Part shown: piece by piece, positions 35,501 to 44,548 of the stretch | Position numbering within the stretch: the first letter of the stretch is position 1 | Layout: every line of letters begins with the position of its first letter | Assembly: GCF_026191725.2 (NCBI RefSeq) | Contig: NZ_CP120863.1 | Coordinates: 972,001 to 1,036,000, forward strand | DNA from: Roseibium porphyridii | GTDB taxonomy: Bacteria > Pseudomonadota > Alphaproteobacteria > Rhizobiales > Stappiaceae | Direction: 5' to 3' | Length of the DNA: 64,000 nucleotides | Made by a program: the position numbers and the translations under genes | The notes under the pieces: generated by a model | Told to the model about the DNA's origin: nothing | The model's input: the letters and a program-made list of their open reading frames with translations, nothing else | The model's database searches: none

Positions 35501-36324
35501 ATGCCCTGGTATCGGAAAAGGAACTGGAGCCGGCCGGCTCCTCTGAACCGTCCGCGCGCGAGGAATTGCTGCGTGTCGACAACGTCTCGCTGTCTTTCGG
35601 AGGGGTCAAAGCGATCACGGATATTTCCTTCGATATCTTGAAGGGAGAGATTCGCGCGATCATCGGCCCGAACGGTGCCGGCAAGACGTCGATGCTCAAC
35701 GTCATAAACGGGTTTTATCATCCCCAGCACGGGACAATTACCTGGCAAGGAAAAGTGCGGCGGAAAATGAAACCCTATGAGGCCGCCAGCCAGGGAATTG
35801 CCCGGACATTCCAGAATGTTGCCCTGTTCAAGGGAATGACCACTCTGGACAATATCATGTCCGGCAGATCATTGAAAATGAACAAGAATTTCTTCTGGCA
35901 GCTGATGTGGCGCGGCCCGGCCGAGCGTGAAGAGATCGAGCATCGCAAGAAGGTCGAGGATATTATCGATTTCCTCGAAATTCAGGCAATCCGCAAGACG
36001 CCGGTCGGGCGTTTGCCATACGGCCTGCAAAAGCGGGTCGAACTTGGCAGAGCGCTCGCCATGGAGCCTGATCTTCTTTTGCTTGATGAGCCGATGGCCG
36101 GCATGAACCTGGAAGAAAAAGAAGACATGAGCCGGTTCATTCTCGATGTGAACCAGGAATTCGGAACAACCATCGCGCTGATTGAACATGACATGGGAGT
36201 TGTCATGGACCTTTCCGACCGCGTGGTGGTTCTCGACTACGGCAAAAAGATCGCTGATGGCGCGCCTGAGGAAGTTCAGGCCAATCAGAATGTGATCGAT
36301 GCATATCTCGGCGTGAGCCACTAG
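35497..36324 (+). CDS. Branched-chain-type ABC transporter ATPase (LivG-like)
   Basis: The 275-residue ATPase has Walker A GPNGAGKTS near residue 58, the signature-like LPYGLQKRVELGRALA and Walker B LLLLDEPMAGMN. A hydrophilic N-terminal extension of about 22 residues precedes the domain. The Liv-type signature lacks the canonical LSGGQ serine-glycine pair (PYGLQKR), as is common in LivG proteins of this subgroup. It energises uptake together with the LivF-type ATPase. It overlaps the ligase gene by four bases and is followed by livH. Confidence 0.93.
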   Translation: MNALVSEKELEPAGSSEPSAREELLRVDNVSLSFGGVKAITDISFDILKGEIRAIIGPNGAGKTSMLNVINGFYHPQHGTITWQGKVRRKMKPYEAASQGIARTFQNVALFKGMTTLDNIMSGRSLKMNKNFFWQLMWRGPAEREEIEHRKKVEDIIDFLEIQAIRKTPVGRLPYGLQKRVELGRALAMEPDLLLLDEPMAGMNLEEKEDMSRFILDVNQEFGTTIALIEHDMGVVMDLSDRVVVLDYGKKIADGAPEEVQANQNVIDAYLGVSH

Positions 36325-36338
36325 GGGGAAACTGGACC

Positions 36339-37292
36339 ATGCTTTACGACATCTTCATCGACCCCTTCGTCCAAATGTACGAGATGCCGGATTTCTTCCT
36401 GCAGGTTCTTTGGGAAGGTTTCGTCGCCGGGATTCTTTATGCGCTGATTGCACTCGGCTTTGTGCTGATTTTCAAGGCGTCGGGTGTCTTCAACTTTGCC
36501 CAAGGCATTATGGTCGTTTTCGCAGGTCTTACACTGGTTGGACTGCACGAAAACGGGGTTCCCGCCTATGTTGCCCTGCTCTTGACCATCGGCGTGATGG
36601 GCATACTGGCCTATGGCGTTGAACGCGTTGTGATGCGACCACTGGTGAACCAGCCTGACATCATCCTTTTGATGGCGACCATCGGTTTGACATACTTCCT
36701 GATCGGATTTGGCGAATTTGTTTTCGGTGGTGAGCCGAAGCAGATGATTACCGAGGAGCTCGGTCTGCCAACAGGGTCGACGGCGTTTGAATTCGGCGAG
36801 CGCGGGCTTGTCATTCTGCAGCATATCGATATTGCCGCGGCCGTCATTGCTGTCATCATGGTGGCCGCGCTTGGGGTCTTCTTCAACAAGACACGGATTG
36901 GCCGCGCGCTGCGCGCGGTTGCCGATGATCACCAGGCAGCTCTGTCGGTCGGCATTTCACTCAATCAGATCTGGGCGATTGTCTGGTTCGCTGCAGGTCT
37001 GGTCGCGCTGGCAACGGGCATCATGTGGGGCGCGCGCTCCGATGTGTCCTTCGCGCTTGAAATCGTTGCATTCAAGGCCCTTCCGGTTCTCATCCTGGGC
37101 GGCTTTACCTCCATTCCGGGCGCTATTGTCGGCGGTCTCATCATCGGTTTCGGCGAAAAGATTGGCGAGCTCTATTGGGGAGGCCTTGTCGGTGGCGGCA
37201 TTGAATCCTGGCTCGCCTATATCATCGCACTGATCTTCCTGCTGTTCCGGCCTCAAGGCCTGTTCGGTGAACGCATCATCGAGCGGATTTAA
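36339..37292 (+). CDS. Branched-chain-type ABC transporter permease (LivH-like)
   Basis: The 317-residue membrane protein has the LivH pattern: GFVAGILYALIALGFVLIFKASGVFNFAQG near the N-terminus and a C-terminal SIPGAIVGGLIIGFGEKIG region, with about eight helices. It forms the inner-membrane channel with the LivM-type permease encoded next. A GGGGGAAAC ribosome site lies between it and the LivG-type gene, 14 bases after the stop. The family transports amino acids, amides, aromatic acids and similar compounds; here the flanking CoA ligases point to a carboxylic acid. Confidence 0.94.
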   Translation: MLYDIFIDPFVQMYEMPDFFLQVLWEGFVAGILYALIALGFVLIFKASGVFNFAQGIMVVFAGLTLVGLHENGVPAYVALLLTIGVMGILAYGVERVVMRPLVNQPDIILLMATIGLTYFLIGFGEFVFGGEPKQMITEELGLPTGSTAFEFGERGLVILQHIDIAAAVIAVIMVAALGVFFNKTRIGRALRAVADDHQAALSVGISLNQIWAIVWFAAGLVALATGIMWGARSDVSFALEIVAFKALPVLILGGFTSIPGAIVGGLIIGFGEKIGELYWGGLVGGGIESWLAYIIALIFLLFRPQGLFGERIIERI

Positions 37293-37312
37293 GACAAAGA
37301 GGCTCCTGAACA

Positions 37313-38389
37313 ATGTTTTATCGTGAAGCTGGCCAGTTCAAGACAAGCTACAAGGCGGATCAGGCTCTCATGCCGATCCTTCAGGACCGGATCGGTCTGA
37401 GCGTCATCCTTGTCGTTGCCTTTGTGATCATTCCGGCATTTGCCAACGACTTTTTCCTGACGTCCATCATGATCCCGTTCCTGGTGTTCTCACTGGCGGC
37501 GATCGGGCTCAACATCCTGACCGGTTACTGCGGACAGCTGTCTCTGGGTACCGGCGCATTTATGGGTGTTGGCGCATATGCGGCCTACAAATTGACCACG
37601 ATCTTCCCTGACGCCAATGTCATCTTGATGGTTCTGCTATCGGGTGTCTTTTCGGCAGCTATCGGCGCAATCTTCGGTTTGCCGAGCCTGAGGATCAAGG
37701 GCCTTTATCTGGCTGTGACAACCCTGGCGGCCCAGTTCTTTCTGGAATGGTGTTTCATCCGGATCGGCTGGCTTTACAACTACAACGCCTCCGGTGCGAT
37801 TGAAGTCCCGCACCGCGAAGTGTTCGGCATTGTTGCCTCCGGTGCGGAAGCAACACCGATTGTTCGCTACTTCATCGTGCTATGCATCACCGCGGGAATT
37901 GCATTTCTGATGGCCAACGTGCTGCGGGGCCGTATCGGGCGGTCCTGGATGATGATCCGCGATATGGACATCGCCGCCGAACTCATGGGTATCCGGCCGC
38001 TACAGACCAAGCTGATGGCTTTTGCAGTGTCATCCTACATCTGCGGCGTTGCCGGTGCGATGATGGTGTTCTTCTGGCTGAATGCCGCGGAGCCGTCCTC
38101 CTATTCGATCTCGCTGTCCTTCCAGGTCCTGTTCATGGTGATCCTGGGTGGGTTGGGCAGCCTCAGCGGTGCGTTCATGGGGGCTGCCTTTATCTGGATC
38201 CTGCCTGTGTTCCTGAAATTCATTCCAGGGACACTTGGTATCCAAATCGCTGCTGAAACGGTTGAACATGTCACGTTCATGATCGTCGGGGCATTGATCA
38301 TCTTCTTCCTGATTGTCGAGCCGCATGGTTTTGCCAGGCTCTGGCAAATCGCGAAGCAAAAGCTAAGGGTCTGGCCGTTCCCTTACTAG
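37313..38389 (+). CDS. Branched-chain-type ABC transporter permease (LivM-like)
   Basis: The 358-residue membrane protein has the LivM motif NILTGYCGQLSLGTGAFMGVGAYAAY near residue 63 and LPSLRIKGLYLAVTTLAAQF, with about ten helices. An N-terminal cytoplasmic tail of about 25 residues (FYREAGQFKTSYKADQAL) is characteristic of this operon's subgroup rather than of amino acid LivM proteins. It pairs with the LivH-type permease 20 bases upstream. Confidence 0.94.
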   Translation: MFYREAGQFKTSYKADQALMPILQDRIGLSVILVVAFVIIPAFANDFFLTSIMIPFLVFSLAAIGLNILTGYCGQLSLGTGAFMGVGAYAAYKLTTIFPDANVILMVLLSGVFSAAIGAIFGLPSLRIKGLYLAVTTLAAQFFLEWCFIRIGWLYNYNASGAIEVPHREVFGIVASGAEATPIVRYFIVLCITAGIAFLMANVLRGRIGRSWMMIRDMDIAAELMGIRPLQTKLMAFAVSSYICGVAGAMMVFFWLNAAEPSSYSISLSFQVLFMVILGGLGSLSGAFMGAAFIWILPVFLKFIPGTLGIQIAAETVEHVTFMIVGALIIFFLIVEPHGFARLWQIAKQKLRVWPFPY

Positions 38390-38496
38390 GGAATGCCAGC
38401 CTTTTCGCCCGCCATCCGGATTTGGACCGATCCGGGGAGGAATGGCGCAACTGGTCTGGCGGTGTCGGGTGGTCCGGCTCCGCATGGGAGGTGAAT

Positions 38497-39828
38497 ATGA
38501 AAACTATCATGCAACTTGCGCTTGGAACCGCTGTTGCTCTTGGGGTCGGGCTTTCCGGCGCCATGACAACGGTGGCCCAGGCAGAAGACAGCAACTATGT
38601 GCCGCTGCTGACTTACCGGACCGGTCCGTTTGCAGCTTCCGGCATTCACATCGCGAACGGCATGCATGACTATCTGAAGATGCTGAACGAGCGCGACGGT
38701 GGTATCGGCGGTGTCAAGCTGGAGCTGGAAGAATGTGAGACCGGCTACAACGCCCAGAAAGGTGTTGAATGCTACGAAGCGACCAAAGGCAAGGGAGCGC
38801 TGGTCTATAACCCTTATTCCACCGGTATTACGCTGCAGCTGATCCCGAAGGCGGGCGTCGACAAGATCCCGGTCCTGTCCATGGGCTACGGTCTTTCCGC
38901 TGCTGCCGATGGCTCGGTTTTCCCATGGGTGTTCAATGTTCCTGATACATACTGGGACGGCGCTTCCGTCGTCATCAAATATATCGGTGAACAGGAAGGC
39001 GGCCTTGAGAACCTGAAGGGCAAGAAAATCGGCTACATCTTCCTGGATGCCGGTTATGGCCGTGAGCCGATCCCGCTTCTGGAGCAGCTTGCCGAAAAAT
39101 ATGGCTTTGAACTGCTGCAATATCCGGTCGGCGTGAAAGAAATGCAGAACCAGTCCTCGCAATGGCTGAATGTGCGCCGTGACCGTCCGGACTACATGGT
39201 TATGTGGGGTTGGGGAGCAATGAACCCGACCGCCATCAAGGAAGCGGTCAAGATCCGGTTCCCGATGAACAAGTTCATCGGTGTGTGGTGGTCCGCAGGT
39301 GACGACGATGCAGCGGCTGGCGGCGATGGCGCAAAGGGCTACAAGGCGATGAATTTCTCCGGTGTCGGCAGCGATTTCCCTGCGCTTGATGACATCAAGA
39401 AACATGTCGTTGACGCTGGCCTCAGCTCCACCGACGCGGAAACCATTGGCGGTACGCTTTACAACCGCGGTGTTCTGAACTCCGTGATCATTGCGGAAGG
39501 CATTCGGACCGCACAGGAATTGACCGGTAAGAAAGTCATCACCGGCGAAGACATGCGTATGGGTCTTGAAGCCCTCAATCTGGATGAAGCTCGTCTGGAA
39601 GAGTTGGGCCTGAAAGGCTTCGCGCATCCGATGAAGGTCACATGTGAGGACCATGCCGGCAGCCATCCTGTGTTTATCCAGGAGTGGGACGGCAAGGCTT
39701 GGCGCCAGGCATCCGGCTGGATTGAGCCGATGACCGATCTGGTTCGTCCGATGCTGGAAAAGGCCGCGGCTGAATATGCCGAAAAGAATGCGCCTTGGCC
39801 GGCACGCACTGAACCCTGCCCGAACTGA
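38497..39828 (+). CDS. Periplasmic binding protein of the Liv-type ABC transporter
   Basis: The 443-residue exported protein has a Sec signal peptide (MKTIMQLALGTAVALGVG, ending AQAE) and a Peripla_BP_6-type body. The start at 38497 is set by GGGAGGTGA just upstream and by the signal peptide; a frame from 38422 adds 25 unsuitable residues. It should deliver an organic acid to the LivHM permease. Codon use is highly regular, consistent with abundance. A strong hairpin follows its stop. The length, about 440, is larger than amino acid LivJ proteins (about 370), which agrees with a different ligand. Confidence 0.94.
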   Translation: MKTIMQLALGTAVALGVGLSGAMTTVAQAEDSNYVPLLTYRTGPFAASGIHIANGMHDYLKMLNERDGGIGGVKLELEECETGYNAQKGVECYEATKGKGALVYNPYSTGITLQLIPKAGVDKIPVLSMGYGLSAAADGSVFPWVFNVPDTYWDGASVVIKYIGEQEGGLENLKGKKIGYIFLDAGYGREPIPLLEQLAEKYGFELLQYPVGVKEMQNQSSQWLNVRRDRPDYMVMWGWGAMNPTAIKEAVKIRFPMNKFIGVWWSAGDDDAAAGGDGAKGYKAMNFSGVGSDFPALDDIKKHVVDAGLSSTDAETIGGTLYNRGVLNSVIIAEGIRTAQELTGKKVITGEDMRMGLEALNLDEARLEELGLKGFAHPMKVTCEDHAGSHPVFIQEWDGKAWRQASGWIEPMTDLVRPMLEKAAAEYAEKNAPWPARTEPCPN

Positions 39829-39839
39829 TCGGCAGTCTG

Positions 39840-39867
39840 CCCCGCCGCGCTCAATCGTGCGGCGGGG
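39840..39867 (+). terminator. Intercistronic hairpin after the Liv binding-protein gene
   Basis: A nine-base GC-rich stem (39840-39848 with 39859-39867) with a ten-base loop lies 12 bases after the binding-protein stop. No T-run follows and the LivF-type gene starts 20 bases later, so it probably stabilises the upstream message or attenuates the downstream genes. Confidence 0.7.
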
Positions 39868-39886
39868 CCTTACAGGAGAAGACGGA

Positions 39887-40741
39887 ATGGCATTGCTGGA
39901 TGCAGAACAGCCTGGTGGGGAAGCAGCCGTTGAGACGGCCGAAACGATCCTGTCGGTCAACAATATCGAAGTTATCTACGACCACGTGATCCTCGTGCTC
40001 AAGGGCGTTTCGCTGACAGTTCCGCAAGGCGGTATCGTCGCTTTGCTCGGAGCCAACGGCGCCGGCAAGACGACAACCTTGAAGGCTGTCTCCAATCTTC
40101 TTGGCGCTGAACGCGGCGAAGTCACCAAGGGCAAGATCCTGTTTGACGGGTCTGAAGTTCAGGCGCTCTCGCCGAATGATCTGGTCCGGCGCGGTTGTAT
40201 CCAGGTGATGGAAGGCCGCCACTGTTTCGGGCACCTCTCCATAGAAGAGAATTTGCTGACGGGTGCCTACACTCGAAAAGACGGTCACGGTGCCATCAAG
40301 GCAGACCTTGACATGGTATATACGTATTTTCCGCGCCTGCGCGAGCGGCGCAACAGTCAGGCGGGCTACACCTCCGGTGGTGAACAGCAGATGTGTGCCA
40401 TCGGCCGGGCGCTTATGAGCCGACCGAAGATGATCTTGCTCGATGAGCCCAGCATGGGACTGGCGCCGCAACTCGTTGAAGAGATTTTCGAGATTGTCCG
40501 GCAGCTCAATCAGAATGAAGGCGTTTCTTTCCTCCTGGCGGAGCAGAACACCAACGTTGCGCTGAAATACGCAACATATGGCTACATCCTCGAATCCGGA
40601 CGGATCGTGCTTGATGGCGATGCCAAGGCTCTGCGCGAGAATGAGGACGTGAAGGAATTCTATCTGGGCGTTGGTGGCGAAGGCCGCCGCTCGTTCCGAA
40701 ATGTCAAGCACTACAAGCGAAGGAAGCGCTGGCTGGCCTGA
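39887..40741 (+). CDS. Branched-chain-type ABC transporter ATPase (LivF-like)
   Basis: The 284-residue ATPase has Walker A GANGAGKTT near residue 55, signature YTSGGEQQMCAIGRAL and Walker B MILLDEPSMGLAP. Beyond the usual LivF end it has a basic tail ending in FRNVKHYKRRKRWLA. The ATG at 39887 follows AGGAGAAG; a frame starting inside the binding-protein gene was rejected. It partners with the LivG-type ATPase in the same operon. Confidence 0.93.
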   Translation: MALLDAEQPGGEAAVETAETILSVNNIEVIYDHVILVLKGVSLTVPQGGIVALLGANGAGKTTTLKAVSNLLGAERGEVTKGKILFDGSEVQALSPNDLVRRGCIQVMEGRHCFGHLSIEENLLTGAYTRKDGHGAIKADLDMVYTYFPRLRERRNSQAGYTSGGEQQMCAIGRALMSRPKMILLDEPSMGLAPQLVEEIFEIVRQLNQNEGVSFLLAEQNTNVALKYATYGYILESGRIVLDGDAKALRENEDVKEFYLGVGGEGRRSFRNVKHYKRRKRWLA

Positions 40742-40771
40742 CCAAGCAGGCCGAAACAGGCGGAGACGACC

Positions 40772-42010
40772 ATGAGCGACACACAGTTTGACACGCGCGA
40801 GCGGCAAGACCCTGCTCAGCGCGAACAGGACCTTTTTGCCAAACTGCCGGATCTTCTTAAGAACGCGGTAGCCAACGCGCCCGGTTGGGCGGCCCATCTT
40901 CAAGGCCAGGATATTGCCCAAATCGGTGACAGGCGTGCATTGGCAGGTTTGCCTGTCCTGCGAAAATCCGACCTCATGGAAAAGCAAAAGGCCAATCCGC
41001 CCTTTGGTGGCTTTCTGGCCGGAACGCTTGAAGGCGCTGCCAGAGTTTTCATGTCGCCAGGCCCGATCTGGGAGCCGCAGGCACCGGGTCTTGACGCCTG
41101 GAACGGCGCGCGCAGCCTGTTTGCTGCCGGATTTCGGAAAGGAGACGTCGTACTGAATGCGTTTTCCTATCACCTGACACCCGGTGGCTTCATTTTGGAT
41201 CAAGGCGCAATTGCCCTTGGTTGCACGGTTTTTCCTGCCGGCGTGGGCAATACCGACACGCAGGTCGAAGCAATAGAAGTGCTCAAACCAGCCGGTTTCG
41301 TTGGAACACCTGACTATCTGAAGGTCCTCCTGGACCGCGGCCGGGAACAGGGCAGGGATGTCTCCTCCATCAAGAAAGCCCTTGTTTCCGGCGGCGCTCT
41401 GTTTCCGTCACTCAGGCAGGAATACGAAGACCAGGGGATCTGGGTCGGGCAATGCTATGCGACTGCCGACCTCGGCGTGATTGCCTATGAAACAGAAAGC
41501 CAAGACGGCATGGTGGTCAATGAGGACTATATCGTTGAGATCGTTCGTCCAGGGACGGGCGAGCCGGTCGCCGAAGGTGAGGTGGGTGAGTTGGTTGTGA
41601 CCAATTTCAACACTCTCTATCCGTTGATCCGTTTTGCAACAGGTGATCTTTCCAAAATCGTGCCTGGTCGGTCAGGTTGCGGGCGCACCAATATGCGGCT
41701 TGCGGGCTGGATGGGACGCGCGGATCAGCGCACCAAAATCAAGGGGATGTTTGTCGACCCGGCGCAGATTGCGCAAATTGTGGCGGCCCATCCGGAAGTG
41801 CAAAAGGCGCGTCTTGCCGTTGTGCGGCAAGGTGAAGCAGACGCGATGACATTGTCTGTTGAAACGGAGGCTGTCGAGAACGGATTGTCTGAACGTGTGG
41901 CCGCAACCTTACGCGATGTCACGCGCCTGAAGGGGGAAATTCATCTCGTCCCACCAGGAGGATTGCCAAACGATGGCAAGGTCATCGCTGATGAGCGGGA
42001 GTATGGTTGA
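40772..42010 (+). CDS. PaaK-like adenylate-forming enzyme (phenylacetate-CoA-ligase family)
   Basis: The 412-residue protein has a phenylacetate-CoA-ligase layout: LPVLRKSDLMEKQ near residue 70, FSYHLTPGGF, CYATADLGVIAYE and FATGDLSKI, with a C-terminal GWMGRADQRTKIKGMFVDP region. It is not closely similar to the ligase at the start of the operon and would be a second acid-activating enzyme. The canonical YTSGT-type P-loop is replaced by a weaker VFMSPGPIWEPQ stretch, so its activity may differ. It starts 30 bases after the LivF-type gene and ends the operon. The function is inferred from family and position. Confidence 0.88.
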   Translation: MSDTQFDTRERQDPAQREQDLFAKLPDLLKNAVANAPGWAAHLQGQDIAQIGDRRALAGLPVLRKSDLMEKQKANPPFGGFLAGTLEGAARVFMSPGPIWEPQAPGLDAWNGARSLFAAGFRKGDVVLNAFSYHLTPGGFILDQGAIALGCTVFPAGVGNTDTQVEAIEVLKPAGFVGTPDYLKVLLDRGREQGRDVSSIKKALVSGGALFPSLRQEYEDQGIWVGQCYATADLGVIAYETESQDGMVVNEDYIVEIVRPGTGEPVAEGEVGELVVTNFNTLYPLIRFATGDLSKIVPGRSGCGRTNMRLAGWMGRADQRTKIKGMFVDPAQIAQIVAAHPEVQKARLAVVRQGEADAMTLSVETEAVENGLSERVAATLRDVTRLKGEIHLVPPGGLPNDGKVIADEREYG

Positions 42011-42159
42011 CACCAGCCTCGGCTGGGCTGAAGGAACCCATGCCATCAGGTGATCCGGTGCTTTCCTCACTCGTATGACATATGCCGCATTGGCCTTATC
42101 GCGTGCGTGGCTTATGTAAGGCTGTAGAGTGACCGAGAGATTGAGGAAAACCCCCGCCG

Positions 42160-43239
42160 ATGACTGTGCAACCGTCCGCTCCCTTGACTGCTGAAAGCGA
42201 GGCAGATTTCAAGACCGTCAAATTGCCGGAAGACCACCCTTCGGTAAAGAGCGGCAAGGTCGGCATTTTGCTTGTCAATTTGGGGACGCCGGATGCAACC
42301 GACTACTGGTCGATGCGCCGATATTTGCGCGAATTCCTGACGGACAAACGCGTGATCGAGTGGCCCAAGGCGGTCTGGTATCCGATCCTTTTCGGGATAG
42401 TGCTCATGACCCGACCTGGAAAGTCGGGCAAAGCATATGATGAAATCTGGAACCACGACAAGGACGAGTCTCCGCTTCGCACAATCACGCGAAGCCAGTC
42501 CGACAAACTTTCAGACATCCTTGGCGATGACAACGGGCGGATCCACGTTGACTGGGCAATGCGTTACGGTCAGCCGTCGATACCGGACCGGCTCAAGGCT
42601 CTGAAAGACGCTGGGTGCGACCGAATTCTGGTTTTCCCGCTTTACCCGCAATATTCGGCAACCACGACTGCGACGGTCAATGATGTGGTCTGCAAGTCTC
42701 TTCTAAAAATGCGCTGGCAGCCAGCTATCCGCACCGTTCCGCCCTATCACGACGATCCCGTATATGTGAAGGCACTTGCAAAATCGGTTGAGAACCACCT
42801 TGAGAGCCTGGATTTCGAGCCGGATGTCGTTCTGACATCATATCACGGCATTCCGCAGTCCTACTTCAAGCGCGGGGACCCCTATCACTGTCATTGTATG
42901 AAGTCGACGCGCCTGATGCGTGAGGTCCTTGGCTGGGATGATCAAAAACTGCGCGTGACCTTCCAGTCACGGTTCGGGCCTGAGGAATGGCTCCAGCCTT
43001 ATACCGACAAGACCGTCGAAAAACTTGCCAAGGACGGCGTGAAGAACGTCGCCGTCATGAACCCGGGTTTTGTATCGGATTGTCTGGAAACACTCGAAGA
43101 GATTGCCGGCGAAGCCGGAGAGATCTTTGAGGAAAGCGGAGGAGAGAACTTCACTCATATTCCGTGTCTGAATGACAGCGAACTCGGCATGGACGTGATT
43201 GCTCATATTGTCCGCCGCGAACTGGGTGGCTGGATCTGA
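42160..43239 (+). CDS. hemH: Ferrochelatase
   Basis: The 359-residue enzyme inserts ferrous iron into protoporphyrin IX, the last step of protoheme synthesis. Diagnostic segments are GILLVNLGTPDAT near residue 35, the FPLYPQYSATTTATVND motif near 159, and TSYHGIPQSYFKRGDPY with catalytic His229, followed by the YHCHC segment. A hydrophilic N-terminal extension of about 30 residues is present, as in other alphaproteobacteria. The C-terminus ends in RRELGGWI without added cysteines. It is a single-gene unit. No Irr-type or Fur-type box was recognised upstream. Confidence 0.97.
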   Translation: MTVQPSAPLTAESEADFKTVKLPEDHPSVKSGKVGILLVNLGTPDATDYWSMRRYLREFLTDKRVIEWPKAVWYPILFGIVLMTRPGKSGKAYDEIWNHDKDESPLRTITRSQSDKLSDILGDDNGRIHVDWAMRYGQPSIPDRLKALKDAGCDRILVFPLYPQYSATTTATVNDVVCKSLLKMRWQPAIRTVPPYHDDPVYVKALAKSVENHLESLDFEPDVVLTSYHGIPQSYFKRGDPYHCHCMKSTRLMREVLGWDDQKLRVTFQSRFGPEEWLQPYTDKTVEKLAKDGVKNVAVMNPGFVSDCLETLEEIAGEAGEIFEESGGENFTHIPCLNDSELGMDVIAHIVRRELGGWI

Positions 43240-43561
43240 AGGCCAATTGCCACAGAACGGCTCTGAGATCCGGCCATAAATCCGCAAAGTTACGACGCAT
43301 CCCCCAAGAATGAGCGCGCGTTTTTAGGTTTGTGCCAACACAAGCCATCAAAAAGTGCGCGCAATGCGTTGGAGCCTTCGGCGTTAAACTCTTTGAAGTT
43401 GGGGTAGTTCGCGATTAACTGCGTTTGGCGACAGCATTGACAAAATTGCATATTACCGGTTGCAACACCCGTTTGCTCGGGTCACAAGGGGAAGACGCTG
43501 GAACAGGGCGGTGAAACAACGCATAGTGGCCGCAGACTTCAATTATTTCCGGGAGATATTC
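43240..43561. other. Intergenic region between hemH and the SPFH gene
   Basis: About 320 bases. A frame of the SPFH gene extends upstream to 43460 but has no family-like sequence. No hairpin followed by a T-run and no RNA gene was recognised; the SPFH promoter should lie here. Confidence 0.5.
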
Positions 43562-44548
43562 ATGCCAATCGCGGGATTTGACATTTTTCTGATCGGCCTC
43601 GTGCTGCTGGTCATTCTGGTTTTCTTCGCAGGCGTGAAAACCGTGCCGCAGGGCTATAACTATACGATCGAACGTTTTGGGAAGTATCGTAAGACCCTGA
43701 CACCCGGCCTGAATTTCATTGTGCCCTTTGTCGACAAGATCGGTCACAAGCTGAACATGATGGAGCAGGTTCTGGATGTTCCCACCCAGGAAGTGATTAC
43801 GCGTGACAATGCTACGGTCAGCGCAGACGGGGTGACGTTTTATCAAGTGTTGGATGCCGCACGGGCCGCCTATGAAGTGCTTGGCCTGCAGAACGCGATC
43901 CTGAACCTGACAATGACCAACATCAGGTCGGTCATGGGATCGATGGATCTCGACAGCCTCCTGTCAAACCGCGATGAAATCAACGCCAAGATCCTTCGGG
44001 TCGTGGATGCTGCGGCGGAGCCCTGGGGGGTCAAGATCACGCGTATCGAGATCAAGGACATCAATCCACCGCGCGACCTTGTTGATGCGATGGCCAGGCA
44101 AATGAAGGCTGAGCGAGACAAACGCGCCGCCATTCTGGAAGCTGAAGGCAAGCGTCAGTCGGAGGTTCTCAAAGCCGAAGGTGAAAAGCAGTCGCTGATC
44201 CTGGAAGCCGAAGGCCGCAGGGAATCCGCGTTTCGTGATGCAGAGGCGCGCGAACGCGAGGCAGAAGCAGAAGCCAACGCGACACGTATGGTAAGTGAGG
44301 CGATCGCGGCGGGCGATGTTCAGGCCATCAACTACTTCGTGGCCAATAAATATGTCGAAGCGTTCCAGGCTCTCGCTACATCCAGAAATCAGAAAACTCT
44401 GATCTTGCCAATGGAATCGACATCGCTACTGGGTGCATTGACCGGTATTGGCGAAATCGCGAAGGAAGCGTTCGGTGACAGCAAGGGTGGAACAAGAAAC
44501 GCGTCCGGCATACCGAATACGGGCCCGAACGAGGGGGATGACCGGTGA
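43562..44548 (+). CDS. SPFH/band-7 membrane scaffold protein (QmcA/paraslipin type)
   Basis: The 328-residue protein has one N-terminal membrane helix (FDIFLIGLVLLVILVFF) and an SPFH domain with KTVPQGYNYTIERFGKY and DVPTQEVITRDNATVSADGV, then a long Glu/Ala/Arg-rich coiled coil (about 170-250) and a paraslipin-type C-terminal SLLGALTGIGEIAKEAF. These proteins form large ring assemblies on the inner membrane and recruit proteases or lipids. GGGAGA lies before the ATG at 43562. Its stop overlaps the GTG start of the NfeD gene by four bases, the standard SPFH-NfeD pairing. Confidence 0.95.
   Translation: MPIAGFDIFLIGLVLLVILVFFAGVKTVPQGYNYTIERFGKYRKTLTPGLNFIVPFVDKIGHKLNMMEQVLDVPTQEVITRDNATVSADGVTFYQVLDAARAAYEVLGLQNAILNLTMTNIRSVMGSMDLDSLLSNRDEINAKILRVVDAAAEPWGVKITRIEIKDINPPRDLVDAMARQMKAERDKRAAILEAEGKRQSEVLKAEGEKQSLILEAEGRRESAFRDAEAREREAEAEANATRMVSEAIAAGDVQAINYFVANKYVEAFQALATSRNQKTLILPMESTSLLGALTGIGEIAKEAFGDSKGGTRNASGIPNTGPNEGDDR

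Noticed and set aside
38386..39963. 525-residue minus-strand open frame opposite the Liv binding-protein gene
   Set aside because: The plus strand carries a binding protein with signal peptide and regular codon use; the reverse frame has no family features.
39851..41203. 450-residue minus-strand open frame opposite the LivF-type and PaaK-like genes
   Set aside because: It runs antisense to two well-supported genes and crosses their junction without its own signals.
42011..42159. Search for an Irr or Fur box before hemH
   Set aside because: No palindrome resembling either consensus was found in the gap.
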